DNA from: Streptomyces sp. AC512_CC834
GTDB taxonomy: Bacteria; Actinomycetota; Actinomycetes; Streptomycetales; Streptomycetaceae
Length of the DNA: 64,000 nt
Assembly: GCF_019049325.1 (NCBI RefSeq)
Contig: NZ_JAGMUO010000013.1
Span: 62,001-126,000, forward strand
Reading direction: 5' to 3'
Part shown: positions 50,838 through 59,610 of the stretch, piece after piece
How the letters are laid out: each line of letters begins with the position of its first letter
How positions within the stretch are numbered: position 1 is the first letter of the stretch
Translations under genes and position numbers: made by a program
Notes under the pieces: model-generated
Databases searched by the model: none
Told to the model about the DNA's origin: nothing
The model's input: only the letters and a program-made list of their open reading frames with translations

Positions 50838-52073
50838 ATGAAGACAGCGAGGGTGAAAAAATCCGCGGGAACGGGCGATCGCTACTCGGCCCTTCGCGTC
50901 CTGCGCGACCGCGACGCGGGCCTGTATCTCGCCGGGGTGGTGGTGTCCGGTTTCGGCACCTCGGCGCTGTGGCTGGCGGCCGGCGTATGGGTGAAGGACC
51001 TCACCGGCTCGGACGGACTCGCGGCGCTGTGCATGCTCGCGATGTGGGCGCCGACGCTCGCGGGCCCGGCACTGGGCACCCTGGCGGACCGCGTGCGCCG
51101 CAAACCGCTGCTGATCGCCACGAGCCTGCTGATGGCCGGCGTCCTGCTCTCACTGTGCGCCGTCGACTCACCGAACACGCTGTGGCTGCTGTTCGCGGTG
51201 CTGCTCGTGTACGGCGCGGCGGGCGTCGTACACGACGCGGCCGAGTCGGCGCTTGTGGCCGCCGCCGTCGAACCGGACCTGCTCGGCGACTTCAACGGAC
51301 TGCGCATGACCGCCAACGAGGGCATGAAGCTCGTGGCGCCCCTGGCCGGAGCGGGCCTCTACGCGGCGTACGGCGGCGCGAGCGTGGCGCTGCTGGACGC
51401 GGCGACGTTCGTACTGGCCACGGGCCTGTACACGGCCCTGCGGGTACGGGAAACTCCGCCGGAGCGCCCCACGTCGAACTGGCGGCGCCAGACCGCCGAG
51501 GGCGCCCGGTACCTGTGGGGACACCCCGGGCTGCGCCCGCTCGTCCTCGCGGGCGGCGTCACGATGTTGTGCGCGGGCGTCAACGGCGCCACGACCTACG
51601 CCGTCGTCGACGCCCTCGGGCACTCCCCCACGTACGCCGGTGCGCTGTACGCGGTCCAGGGCGCCGGGTCGGTGACGGTCGGGCTGCTCGCCGGCCCGGC
51701 GCTGCGCCGACTGGGCGGGCGGCGGTTCGCATCCGCCGGGATCGCCCTGCTCGCGGTGGCGGTGACGGTACGGGCGGCGCCGTACGACGCCGTGGCCCTC
51801 GCCTCCAGCGCGGCGATCGGCGCGGGGCTGCCCACGGTGCTGATCGCCGCCCTGACCAGCGTCCAGCACGCGACGCCGTGCCCGCTGCTGGGCCGGGTGA
51901 CCGCAACGGCCAACTCCCTGGTCTTCACCCCGAACGTCCTCGGCCTGGCGGCGGGCGCGGCCCTGGTGGAACTGACGGACCTGCGGCTGCTGCTGCCGGC
52001 CGTGGGCGCCGTACTACTGGCGACGGCACTGGCGCTGACACTGACTCCGACCAGCAGACCGGCCGACCGATGA
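50838..52073 (+). CDS. MFS transporter, drug-efflux type
   Basis: The 411-residue protein has about 11-12 hydrophobic segments and the MFS loop between helices 2 and 3 (GTLADRVRRKPLLIA). It resembles the Bcr/macrolide-efflux-like branch. The cargo is unknown. The following gene encodes a MerR-hydrolase fusion 92 nt downstream on the same strand but has its own promoter. Confidence 0.86.
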   Translation: MKTARVKKSAGTGDRYSALRVLRDRDAGLYLAGVVVSGFGTSALWLAAGVWVKDLTGSDGLAALCMLAMWAPTLAGPALGTLADRVRRKPLLIATSLLMAGVLLSLCAVDSPNTLWLLFAVLLVYGAAGVVHDAAESALVAAAVEPDLLGDFNGLRMTANEGMKLVAPLAGAGLYAAYGGASVALLDAATFVLATGLYTALRVRETPPERPTSNWRRQTAEGARYLWGHPGLRPLVLAGGVTMLCAGVNGATTYAVVDALGHSPTYAGALYAVQGAGSVTVGLLAGPALRRLGGRRFASAGIALLAVAVTVRAAPYDAVALASSAAIGAGLPTVLIAALTSVQHATPCPLLGRVTATANSLVFTPNVLGLAAGAALVELTDLRLLLPAVGAVLLATALALTLTPTSRPADR

Positions 52074-52128
52074 ACGCCGGAGCCACGGCGGACGCGTCGA
52101 GTACGCATCACATGGAAGCGACGCCGGC

Positions 52129-52159
52129 TTGACCTGTACCGGGGTCCAACGCTGAGGCT
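52129..52159 (+). promoter_or_regulatory. MerR-type promoter with 19-nt spacer, leaderless
   Basis: TTGACC (52129-52134), a 19-nt spacer and GAGGCT (52154-52159) have the overlong spacing activated by MerR proteins. GACC and GGTC (52131-52146) give dyad symmetry in the spacer. The expected transcription start coincides with the ATG at 52166, so the mRNA would be leaderless, and no Shine-Dalgarno is present. Confidence 0.6.
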
Positions 52160-52165
52160 TGTGGC

Positions 52166-53344
52166 ATGGATGAGGCAGATGAACGGTTCGGCATCACGGA
52201 GGTCTCGGCGCGGATCGGTCTGGCACCCGACACGCTGCGCTACTTCGAACGTCAGGGGATCGTGCCGTCTCCCCGGCGCGACAACGCGGGCCGTCGCCAG
52301 TACACGACGGCCGATGTCGAGCTGATCCGCATGTTGGTTCATCTCCGTGAGACGGGGATGCCACTGGCCGACATCGCACAGTTCACAGGCGCCGACGACA
52401 AGGCCACCGATCCAGCCGGACTCCGGCTGGAGTTGCTCATGGCCCACCACCGTCGCGTCCAAGATCGTCGCGAGGAGCTGGACCGCGCCCTCGAAGTGAT
52501 TACCCGGAAAATCACGGACTACAGCGATCGGATCACAAGCTCGCCAGAACTTCTCGACCGGCCGGACTGCACGATCGCCTTCAGCGTCCAGGGTGAGGGG
52601 CCACTGCTGTTCCTCGTCGGCGCGCCGGCGGGGCGAGCCGGCTTTGCAGCGCTGGCGAACGAGCTTGCGGGACAGTTCAGCGTCGTCACCCACGATCCGC
52701 GCGGCATCGGTGCCAGCCGCGACGTGGCGGGGATGGCTGCGCCCACGCCCGAGGTCATGGCTGGGGACCTTGCTGCACTCGTCGACCGGTTCACCGGCGG
52801 GCCCGCGCTGTTCGTCGGTACCAGTGGTGGTGCCGTGACGCTGCTGGAACTGGCCAGGCAGCATCCCCACCTGGTCGGCCGGGCTGTCCTGCATGAGCCG
52901 CCCCTTGTGTCCCTCCTGGACGACGCGGACCTGGCAGACCGCGCCAGGGCAGCGTTCGCAGCGGCGGAAAGTAACCCTCAATGGGCGGTGCAAGAGTTCT
53001 TTGACTTCAGCGGCGCGGGCCACCACACAGGCCCGGACCAAACGCCTCCCACGCACATGGCTCTATCCGGGCTGCCGGCTGAGGAACTCGACAAGAACCG
53101 CTACTTCCTGGGACAGATGGCCGGCCCCACGGTCTTCTACGTGCCCGACATCGAAGCCACCCGTCGGATATCGGCGGCGCTGTGCGCCGGCGCGCTGAGC
53201 CATCACCAGATGGCGCGCCGGGCCACCCAAGCACTCGGCGACCGGCTGGGACTGCCCCTGATCGACATGCCCGGCAACCACGTGGGCGCGAGCGCCGAGC
53301 CGGCGGAGTTCGCCCACGCCGTTGTGCCCCTGCTCAAGCGCTGA
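52166..53344 (+). CDS. MerR-type DNA-binding domain fused to an alpha/beta hydrolase
   Basis: The 392-residue protein has a MerR helix-turn-helix (residues ~8-76; ITEVSARIGLAPDTLRYFER), a coiled-coil (~85-120) and an alpha/beta hydrolase from about 135. The hydrolase has THDPRGIGAS, a nucleophile elbow FVGTSGGAV (Ser220) and a C-terminal His372 in MPGNHVGAS. MerR proteins usually carry a small ligand domain here. The hydrolase may act as a ligand sensor or be a regulated enzyme. Target candidates are its own promoter and the MFS or methyltransferase neighbours. Confidence 0.85.
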   Translation: MDEADERFGITEVSARIGLAPDTLRYFERQGIVPSPRRDNAGRRQYTTADVELIRMLVHLRETGMPLADIAQFTGADDKATDPAGLRLELLMAHHRRVQDRREELDRALEVITRKITDYSDRITSSPELLDRPDCTIAFSVQGEGPLLFLVGAPAGRAGFAALANELAGQFSVVTHDPRGIGASRDVAGMAAPTPEVMAGDLAALVDRFTGGPALFVGTSGGAVTLLELARQHPHLVGRAVLHEPPLVSLLDDADLADRARAAFAAAESNPQWAVQEFFDFSGAGHHTGPDQTPPTHMALSGLPAEELDKNRYFLGQMAGPTVFYVPDIEATRRISAALCAGALSHHQMARRATQALGDRLGLPLIDMPGNHVGASAEPAEFAHAVVPLLKR

Positions 53345-53445
53345 ACACGACCCGTGGCCCCTCCTGCGCCGCTCGGATCAGGAAGGGCCATGTCGCACCG
53401 CTGCGACAACGAGCCACCCCTCACACGATTGATCAACGTCCCCGA

Positions 53446-54231
53446 TCAGTACGTCTGGGCGGAGGCGGAGGCGGCGGCAACGAAGAACGGAATGGCGATG
53501 AGGAAGCGGTCGGCCTCGGCGCGTCGGCGCTGCTCGGCGAGCCACTCGTCGGCCTGGTCACGGCCGACGGCGCCGCTCGTGCAGGCCGGCTCGGCGAGCC
53601 TGGTGAGCAGGGACAGCATCTTGGGGTCGGTGAACACGCTGGTGTGCACCTCGACGGAGACGTCGCTGAAGCCGCCGTCCAGGAGCAGATTGCGGTACTG
53701 GCGGCCGGCGCGGGGCGTGCCCAGGAGTTCGGCGCGGGCATGCACGATCGTGCGGGTGAGTGCCGCGTCATCCGAGTCGATCATGAGAGCGTCCCAGTCC
53801 TGCCCGACCAGGACGATCCTGCCGCCCGGGCAGAGGATCCGCCGCGCTTCCGCCACCGCGCGCCCCGGCTCCTGAAGTACGTGGAAGACCTTGTCGGCAC
53901 GGTAGCCGCGCACACTTCCGTCGGCGAACGGCAGATCCTCCGCCCCCGCCTCCCGGAACTCGGCCGCCGGCCACCGTTCCCGGGCCGCGCCCAGCATCCA
54001 CTGGTCGGGATCCACGCCCACCGCGTGAACGCCGCGTCCGGCCAACTCGGCGACGGCGCGTCCGGCACCGCAGCCGACGTCCACGACAGTCGAGTCCGGG
54101 ACCAGGGACAGCAATTCGTAGGAGCGGGCCCGCAGCCGAGTGGCGCTCGGCATCTGGTCCGCAGCGTCGAGGACGGACAGCAGTGCCTTGGTGTCGCGGT
54201 GCTTTTCCACCGCTTCCTGGTTCTTGGCCAT
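53446..54231 (-). CDS. SAM-dependent methyltransferase (class I)
   Basis: The 261-residue protein has the SAM loop VVDVGCGAGRAVAEL, the acidic GVDPDQWMLG, LPFADGSVRGYRADKVFHVL and GGRIVLVGQDWDALM. It resembles small-molecule methyltransferases of the UbiE type; the substrate is unknown. I chose ATG 54231 (AKNQEAVEKHRDT) because a MerR-type promoter places the transcript start there. An upstream ATG at 54261 would lie inside the operator. Confidence 0.82.
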   Translation of the reverse strand: MAKNQEAVEKHRDTKALLSVLDAADQMPSATRLRARSYELLSLVPDSTVVDVGCGAGRAVAELAGRGVHAVGVDPDQWMLGAARERWPAAEFREAGAEDLPFADGSVRGYRADKVFHVLQEPGRAVAEARRILCPGGRIVLVGQDWDALMIDSDDAALTRTIVHARAELLGTPRAGRQYRNLLLDGGFSDVSVEVHTSVFTDPKMLSLLTRLAEPACTSGAVGRDQADEWLAEQRRRAEADRFLIAIPFFVAAASASAQTY

Positions 54232-54238
54232 GGACGCC

Positions 54239-54269
54239 AGGCTGCGACTTAATGTCGGCATGAAGTCAA
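54239..54269 (-). promoter_or_regulatory. MerR-type divergent operator/promoter with 19-nt spacer
   Basis: On the minus strand TTGACT (54269-54264), a 19-nt spacer and CAGCCT (54244-54239) face the methyltransferase ATG at 54231. The spacer holds the dyad GACTT-N12-AAGTC (54246-54267), with inner ATG/CAT arms. This is the classic MerR layout, and the transcript would be leaderless. The divergent merR gene starts over or just beyond it. Confidence 0.65.
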
Positions 54270-54727
54270 GCGGAGACAGCGACGCGACCGCGATGAGCAT
54301 CGGCGCCCTCGCGGCACGGTTCGGTCTGGCCACGCACGTCCTGCGGCATTGGGAGTCGATGGGCTTGCTGCACCCCGTACGGGACGCGGGCGGACGTCGC
54401 CGCTACGGTGCGGGTGACCTCACCCGCGTGGCGACGATCCTCATATTGAAGGAGGCCGGCCTCGGCCTGGGCGCCATCAGAAGCCTGTCCGCCACCGTCG
54501 ACCGCGCTACCCGGCACGAGATCCTGCGGGCCGAGGCCGAGGACCTCCGATCGAGAATTGCCGCGGCCCGGGCCTCGTTGGAGCTCATCGAGGGCGGCCT
54601 GCACTGCGAGTACGAGGACATCACCGAGTGCCCGAACTACCGGCTGCGCATCGCCGAGCAGATCGGCTCCCAAGTGCCGTGCCAGGGCCTGACGAGGCGG
54701 GAGCCGGCTACGCCGCGAGCCCGGTGA
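54260..54727 (+). CDS. MerR family transcriptional regulator
   Basis: The 155-residue regulator has a MerR helix-turn-helix (SIGALAARFGLATHVLRHWE, RRRYGAGDLTRVATI), a coiled coil and a C-terminal LHCEYEDITECPNYRL that contains His/Cys residues of the kind seen in metal- or thiol-responsive members. It probably controls the divergent methyltransferase. Start ATG 54260 or ATG 54296; the latter clears the operator. Its end overlaps the convergent next gene by 20 nt. Confidence 0.82.
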   Translation: MKSSGDSDATAMSIGALAARFGLATHVLRHWESMGLLHPVRDAGGRRRYGAGDLTRVATILILKEAGLGLGAIRSLSATVDRATRHEILRAEAEDLRSRIAAARASLELIEGGLHCEYEDITECPNYRLRIAEQIGSQVPCQGLTRREPATPRAR

Positions 54728-55841
54728 CCTTGGCCAGGAAGTCGGCGTTCGCAGCCACGTCGTGACCGAGGACGACCGAGTGGTGCGGCAGCTCCGCCAG
54801 GCGCCGGGCGACGTTCTCGCGGGCGGCCGCAGTGCCACCGCCGTCGACCCCGAGGAGCCCGAACACGTCCGGGTAGCGGTCCTCCGTCCTGCCGCTCATG
54901 AAGTCCGCCCCGCCCAGCGCGCGGCCGGTCTCCTCGACGGCCGGGACGGCGCCGGCCTCGATCCTGGGGAACACCAGCACCGCGGCCTCGCCCTCGGTCG
55001 CCAGGGGGACGCCGAACCAACTGGTGAACTGGTCCGGGAACACCTGCGTCTTCAGTTCCTTGCCGCGCTCCCACAACGGCGCGCGGTCCCCGGCCAGCAG
55101 AGCCTCCGTAACCCGCTTGTCCTGTGTCGGGTGCAGCACCTCGCCCGCCTCCAGACGCTCCCGGGCGGTCTCGAACCAGCCCAGCGCCTCCAGCAGGCCG
55201 AGGCCGACGGCCGCCGCCGAAGGCCAGGGCAGGACGTCCACGCCGCCCCGCTCGCCCGGCCGGACGAACACGCGGTCGTTGGCGAGGAGGCCGAGCCCGT
55301 GACGGGAGGCCAGGGCGAGAGCGGTCGTGGTCTTGCCCGCGCCCTTGCCGCCGAAGGTCAGGACCGTGCGCCCGTCCTGGACGACGGCCGAGGCGTGCAG
55401 CACCGCCCAGCCGTCCCGCAGCAGCAGACCCCGCACCATCTCCCGGGCCAGGCGGGCGGTCGCCGTGGCGACGTCCTCAGTGCGGCAGCCGACGACGTCC
55501 AGCCGCCCCGCCCCCGGCTCCGACCGGTAGGCGAGCGCGCCCTCCGGCGACACCGCCCGGATCACACCGCCGGACACGCCCCCGGCAAGGAGCAGTTGCG
55601 CCCGCGCGTACGCGGTGCTCGTGTGCGGGGACTGAGTGACAGCCAGGGCCATGGCGTCGTACTCCCGGTTGTCCACGTCGGCCGTGACCAGTGGCCCGGC
55701 GCAGTTGCTCGCGGGGTCGGCGTCGGCGGCCTTCCACCAGGTGCCGAAGTAGCGGGCGGACCAGTCGGTGACGGCCTGCTCGGCGGAGACGACGGTCACG
55801 GCCGCGTCGGCGCTTTCGAGGCGTACGGCGTGAGTGGTCAT
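54708..55841 (-). CDS. HPr kinase/phosphorylase-like P-loop protein
   Basis: The 377-residue protein has a Walker A in TVLTFGGKGAGKTTTALALA (about 160-179) after VLHASAVVQDGR, the arrangement of HPr-kinase-like and PEP-carboxykinase-like orphan kinases, and a following LLANDRVFVRP with acidic residues. The first ~130 residues form a separate domain. Related proteins occur in some peptide-modification clusters, but no precursor peptide or partner gene is recognisable here. GGGAGG precedes ATG 55841. Confidence 0.68.
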   Translation of the reverse strand: MTTHAVRLESADAAVTVVSAEQAVTDWSARYFGTWWKAADADPASNCAGPLVTADVDNREYDAMALAVTQSPHTSTAYARAQLLLAGGVSGGVIRAVSPEGALAYRSEPGAGRLDVVGCRTEDVATATARLAREMVRGLLLRDGWAVLHASAVVQDGRTVLTFGGKGAGKTTTALALASRHGLGLLANDRVFVRPGERGGVDVLPWPSAAAVGLGLLEALGWFETARERLEAGEVLHPTQDKRVTEALLAGDRAPLWERGKELKTQVFPDQFTSWFGVPLATEGEAAVLVFPRIEAGAVPAVEETGRALGGADFMSGRTEDRYPDVFGLLGVDGGGTAAARENVARRLAELPHHSVVLGHDVAANADFLAKVTGLAA

Positions 55842-56203
55842 GGCCGGTTCCTCCCGGACGGAAATGGTTGCAACGAAACACCGCGCACAACCTGGTAGGC
55901 GGGGCGCAGGTTGGAACGGGACGCCTCCAACTGCCGGTCCTCGACGGAGTCCGGCGGAGGCAGGAACGATAGAGGGTTGCCCCGGTGAAACGCACGAGAA
56001 TCCCGCACCAGTCACCCGCATGCCGAGCGCACAGCTCGGTGGTGCCGTCCTGGGCGCCGAGGGCCAGGCGCAGCGCGGACACCACCGCGCCGACTGGCCC
56101 GCACCGGGTGCGGCGGATGCCGGCGTTGATCCGGCCGGGTCGCCAGGCCAGTTCGTCGCGTACTCAGGTTGAACTCGTAGCGCCTGCGGGGTCGTGACGG
56201 TCC
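55842..56203. other. 362-nt region without an intact gene
   Basis: No start-to-stop gene with good coding character is present. On the minus strand a frame between about 56165 and 55975 reads DELAWRPGRINAGIRR and ALGAQDGTTELCARHAGDW, which looks like a protein fragment with no start. With the transposase remnant beside it, this suggests decayed sequence. Confidence 0.45.
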
Positions 56204-56452
56204 ATGATCCCTGCGGTACAACGGGATCACGCGGTACGCACAGAGGGGCGGGTATACGGCCCCGAGCAGGAGAAGCGGGAACAGCTGAGGCTGGAGGCGG
56301 CCGAGCGGTTCGAGCGCGGTGATGAGGCCACGGTGATCGCGGCCGATCTGCGGGTCACGGAGCGGACGGTGCGGCGGTGGCGCAAGGTGCGGTGTGAATT
56401 CATAGCCACTTCTGGGGCCGGCCGACCGCCTATGTTCGGAGGTGCTGGCTGA
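56204..56452 (+). pseudogene. Helix-turn-helix fragment of a transposase (IS630-like), remnant
   Basis: The 82 residues contain GPEQEKREQLRLEAAERFER and AADLRVTERTVRRWRKV, the N-terminal DNA-binding part of IS630-type transposases. After the HTH the sequence turns to an unrelated Gly/Pro tail and stops, with no DDE domain. Terminal inverted repeats are not visible. Confidence 0.55.
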
Positions 56453-56465
56453 CCCCACCCTTCCC

Positions 56466-56870
56466 TTACACCGGCTCCGGAAGCGGACCGAGGTGCTTGA
56501 CTACGCGCTCACGCAGCAGGAGGTACTCCTTCCAGCGGCGGGACAGCGGGCCCGGTGGCCGCTCGACGACACGGGCGCCAGTGACGGTCTGTCCGAGCTG
56601 AAACTGCTCGCGCGTCAGATCGAGCTCAATACCGCTGGGCAGCTCGTTCCACCAGTGGAAGCCGAGCTGCTCACCGTCAAGGTACACCTCGCCGACTCTG
56701 AGATTGCCGCCGAAGACGTCGTTGACGATCAAGGCTGTGATGTCGCAATGTCCCCAGGCAGGATTGCCGGGCAGCCACTCGGCCCGGTCACGGTCGTCCG
56801 GCGAACAGGTGTCGGCAGCCCAACTGGCTCGCAGGGCTCTGTCGATGTCGAGCAGGTTCCAAGGGATCAC
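56466..56870 (-). CDS. YunG-like protein
   Basis: The 134-residue protein has LRASWAADTCSPDDR, WLPGNPAWGHCDITALIVNDVFGG and the C-terminal ELDLTREQF, matching small YunG-family proteins of unknown function. The conserved Trp/Cys residues (SW-DTCSPD, GHC) suggest a papain-like or binding fold, but I cannot assign a reaction. GTG 56870 has GGGAG very close, so the start is uncertain. Confidence 0.68.
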   Translation of the reverse strand: MIPWNLLDIDRALRASWAADTCSPDDRDRAEWLPGNPAWGHCDITALIVNDVFGGNLRVGEVYLDGEQLGFHWWNELPSGIELDLTREQFQLGQTVTGARVVERPPGPLSRRWKEYLLLRERVVKHLGPLPEPV

Positions 56871-56979
56871 GCTCCCAGCATCGCAGCCACCTCTGACATG
56901 CAAGCCCCCGCATTCGCCGCGCCTGCCGGAGACGTAGCCTGCCCTGTCGCCGGGGCTCCGGGCAGGGCAGGATCGGGGC

Positions 56980-57996
56980 ATGAGGATTCTCGTCATGGGC
57001 GGAACGTGGTTTCTGGGCAAGGCGATTGTGGAGACCGCGTTGGCGAGGGGGTGGGACGTCACCACCTTCAACCGCGGTCGGTCCGGCGTAGACGCGCCGG
57101 GTGTGGAGGCGGTGCACGGAGACCGTACGGTCCAGGAGGATCTGCGAAAGCTCGCGCAGCGCGGCCCGTGGGACGCCGTCGTCGACACGTCCAGCTCGGA
57201 GCTGCCGCCCCGCGACGTCCTTCTGGCCACCACCACGCTGGCCGGGCGTGCGCGCCGTTGGGTGCACCTGTCCACCGTCTCCGTCTACGAAGGCTGGCCA
57301 CACGAGCCGTTGACGGAGGACTCCCCCCCCCTGCTGCGGTGCCCGGCCGATGACGACGGCTCGTTCGGCTACACCGGGGATAACGGCAGCCCCACGAAGT
57401 ACGGCTTCCAGAAGGCCGGCGGAGAGCGGGCCGTTGCCGAGGCCTTCGGCGACGAAGCGGTCTTCCTCCGGCCGGGAGTCATTCTGGGGCCCGGCGAGTA
57501 CGTGGGCCGGCTGCCCTGGTGGCTGGAGCGCGCGAAGCGCGGCGGCCGCATGCTCGCGCCCGCGCCTGCGGAGCAACGGATCCAGCCAGTGGACGTCCGG
57601 GACGTCGCCACCTTCGCCGTGCACCAGGCGGCCGGCACGGGCCGCGGTGCCTTCAACGTCACGCATCCCGACGGGACCTCGTTCGGCGACTTCCTCACCG
57701 AGTGCTTGCGGGTCACCGGGAGCGACGGGACGCCGGTCTGGGTGGAACCGGACGTGCTGACGGAGCACCGCGTGAAGCAGTGGACCGAGGTACCCCTGTG
57801 GCGCACCCATGCCGGTGTCTGGTCGGTCGACGCCCGGCGTGCGGTCGAGGCGGGTCTTCGCTGCCGACCGATTGCCGACACGGTGCGGGACACCTGGAAG
57901 TGGTGGGCGGGAGACGGGCGTCCCGTGGACCATCCGCGACGGGCGGAGCACGGAATCGCGGCGGACAAGGAGGAGCGAATCATCGCCTCCTTGTGA
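56980..57996 (+). CDS. NAD-dependent epimerase/dehydratase (extended SDR)
   Basis: The 338-residue protein has the nucleotide-binding motif VMGGTWFLGKA, the YxxxK catalytic pair in KYGFQKAGGERA, VHLSTVSVY and LRPGVILGPGEY. The GGTxFLG variant is common in a branch related to RNA-binding/isoflavone-reductase-like SDRs, with unknown substrate. It ends 450 nt before the next gene. Confidence 0.85.
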   Translation: MRILVMGGTWFLGKAIVETALARGWDVTTFNRGRSGVDAPGVEAVHGDRTVQEDLRKLAQRGPWDAVVDTSSSELPPRDVLLATTTLAGRARRWVHLSTVSVYEGWPHEPLTEDSPPLLRCPADDDGSFGYTGDNGSPTKYGFQKAGGERAVAEAFGDEAVFLRPGVILGPGEYVGRLPWWLERAKRGGRMLAPAPAEQRIQPVDVRDVATFAVHQAAGTGRGAFNVTHPDGTSFGDFLTECLRVTGSDGTPVWVEPDVLTEHRVKQWTEVPLWRTHAGVWSVDARRAVEAGLRCRPIADTVRDTWKWWAGDGRPVDHPRRAEHGIAADKEERIIASL

Positions 57997-58446
57997 ATCC
58001 CAGTGGTCCGGTTCCTGCGCTCTCTGTGATCCGTACGGTCGCTGCGCTCTCTGTGATCAGGGTCCGATCGACAGGAGAGCCGCAGACGGGCCGAGTCGGT
58101 ACGGCGGGGAGACCCGGGTGATTCCCTCGACCTGTTCCCGCAGCTACGACGGGAGTTGCGAGCCGTGGTAGTGCGGCCGTGCGAGGTGCCTGCCGATCCG
58201 GGCCGTGCGGACGACGACGCCCGTTTTTGCGCTGCTCCGCCGACACTTCCCAGAACGGCGCCAGCGCCTCGGCCGCGCCCTCCACATTGTCGGACAGGGA
58301 GCGAGCATACGCCAGGTCGGCTGCCGCGCCGCTGGTGTCGGAGCGCGCAACGGCCCTGGTGGGCGCCCTACGCCCCGCAAACGGCCAAGAGCGCCCGATC
58401 TCACGCGCCGATCGGGCGCTCTTGAACACTTCTTCTACTCGGCTCG
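57997..58446. other. 450-nt region without a gene; direct repeats
   Basis: No convincing coding frame is seen. CTGCGCTCTCTGTGATC occurs at 58015-58031 and again at 58042-58058, spaced 27 nt. The right end carries the terminator at 58386-58424. Confidence 0.6.
58386..58424 (-). terminator. 15-bp hairpin terminator after DUF397 gene
   Basis: CAAGAGCGCCCGATC (58386-58400), a 9-nt loop and its exact complement (58410-58424) lie just past the DUF397 stop on the minus strand. Confidence 0.72.
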
Positions 58447-58665
58447 CTACGGCCGGTTGAAGCCGCCGTCCAAGACTCCCTGAACAAAGGCGCTGAACTC
58501 GGCGGCGGACAGGACTAGGACCGGGCCGTCTGGGTGCTTGCTGTCACGCACCGCTCGGCCGCCAGGAAGGGCGGCAACCTCCACGCAGTTGCCGTTGTTG
58601 CCGGAGTACGAGGACTTCACCCACTCCAGTCCGGCAGCCAAAGCGCGCTCGATGTAAGGCTTCAC
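58447..58665 (-). CDS. DUF397 small protein (whiJ-cluster type)
   Basis: The 72-residue protein carries the DUF397 pattern WVKSSYSGNNGNCVEVA and VRDSKHPDGPVLVLSAAEF. These proteins accompany WhiJ-like regulators in Streptomyces and may act as their toxin-like or modulating partner. GTG 58665 is 3 nt after the stop of the regulator gene, indicating an operon. Confidence 0.93.
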   Translation of the reverse strand: MKPYIERALAAGLEWVKSSYSGNNGNCVEVAALPGGRAVRDSKHPDGPVLVLSAAEFSAFVQGVLDGGFNRP

Positions 58666-58668
58666 CGT

Positions 58669-59529
58669 CTATTCCATTTCCTTTATGGCGTCCAAGATGA
58701 GCGCCCGTGAGTTACTTACGTTCGCTGCGGCCATGTTCAAGCGACGAAACAGCGTGGTGTAGGTGTCGACGTCAGCCGGTTCCTCGTAGTAGAGCGTACT
58801 TGTCGGCGACTCGGCATAAATGATGTCCGTCTCACTTGATGCCGGGAAGCTCATGATGACGAACGGCCCGAAGAGACAGGCGTTCATGGGGTCTTCCTGC
58901 GGCAGCACCTGAAGCTGCACGTTCGAGCGCCTGCTGTCTTCCACCAGCGCTTCGAGTTGGGCTTTCATGATCTCAAGTGAGCCGACACGGTGATGCAAGA
59001 CGCTCTCCGCGATGATCACCCAGAGCTGCAACGGCGTGTCTCGCGTCAGCACCTTCCGGCGGTCGCGACGCATGTTGATCTGTGTTTCGACGTGCTCACT
59101 GGTGGCGTCCGGCACCTGTAGCTCAATGAGTGCTCGGGTGTATTCGGGCGTTTGCAGAAGCCCGGGAACCAAGTTGGTTTCGACGTTGTACAACTCTGCC
59201 GCATCCCACTCCACGGCGACGTACGCGGCATACGCCGAGTCGACCGCGTTGGTGTAGCGCGACCACCACCCCTTTTGCTTGGCCTCACGCGACAGGGCTT
59301 CGATCTCTGCGCGTTCCGCAGGGTCCGTGACGTTGTAGACGTCCATCAAGGCGCGAAGGTCCGGAAGGCGGATGCCGGACTGGGCGTTCTCGATGCGACC
59401 GATCTTTGATTCGGCCGATCCAAGTGCCTTGGCAGCGTCTGCATGCGTCAACCCGGCAGCCGTCCGCAGCTCGCGAAGCCGTCTGGCCAAACGGCGCTGA
59501 CGGATCGTCGGGTTGCTGTTGATGGGCAC
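58669..59529 (-). CDS. XRE-family regulator with DUF5753 (WhiJ-like)
   Basis: The 286-residue protein has an N-terminal helix-turn-helix (LRELRTAAGLTHADAAKAL, ESKIGRIENAQSGIRLPDL) and the C-terminal Scr1/DUF5753 domain with VPGLLQTPEYTRALI and QLQVLPQEDPMNACLFGPF. Genes of this type regulate development or specialised metabolism. It is divergent from two ATP-binding-protein genes, with an inverted-repeat operator between. Confidence 0.92.
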   Translation of the reverse strand: MPINSNPTIRQRRLARRLRELRTAAGLTHADAAKALGSAESKIGRIENAQSGIRLPDLRALMDVYNVTDPAERAEIEALSREAKQKGWWSRYTNAVDSAYAAYVAVEWDAAELYNVETNLVPGLLQTPEYTRALIELQVPDATSEHVETQINMRRDRRKVLTRDTPLQLWVIIAESVLHHRVGSLEIMKAQLEALVEDSRRSNVQLQVLPQEDPMNACLFGPFVIMSFPASSETDIIYAESPTSTLYYEEPADVDTYTTLFRRLNMAAANVSNSRALILDAIKEME

Positions 59530-59610
59530 GGTAGCGCCCCCTCCTCTACTCCTTCGTGCAGGTCAAGTGTGCCGCCCGCGCACGGTGGCGGCAACAGCCC
59601 GTACTCACTC

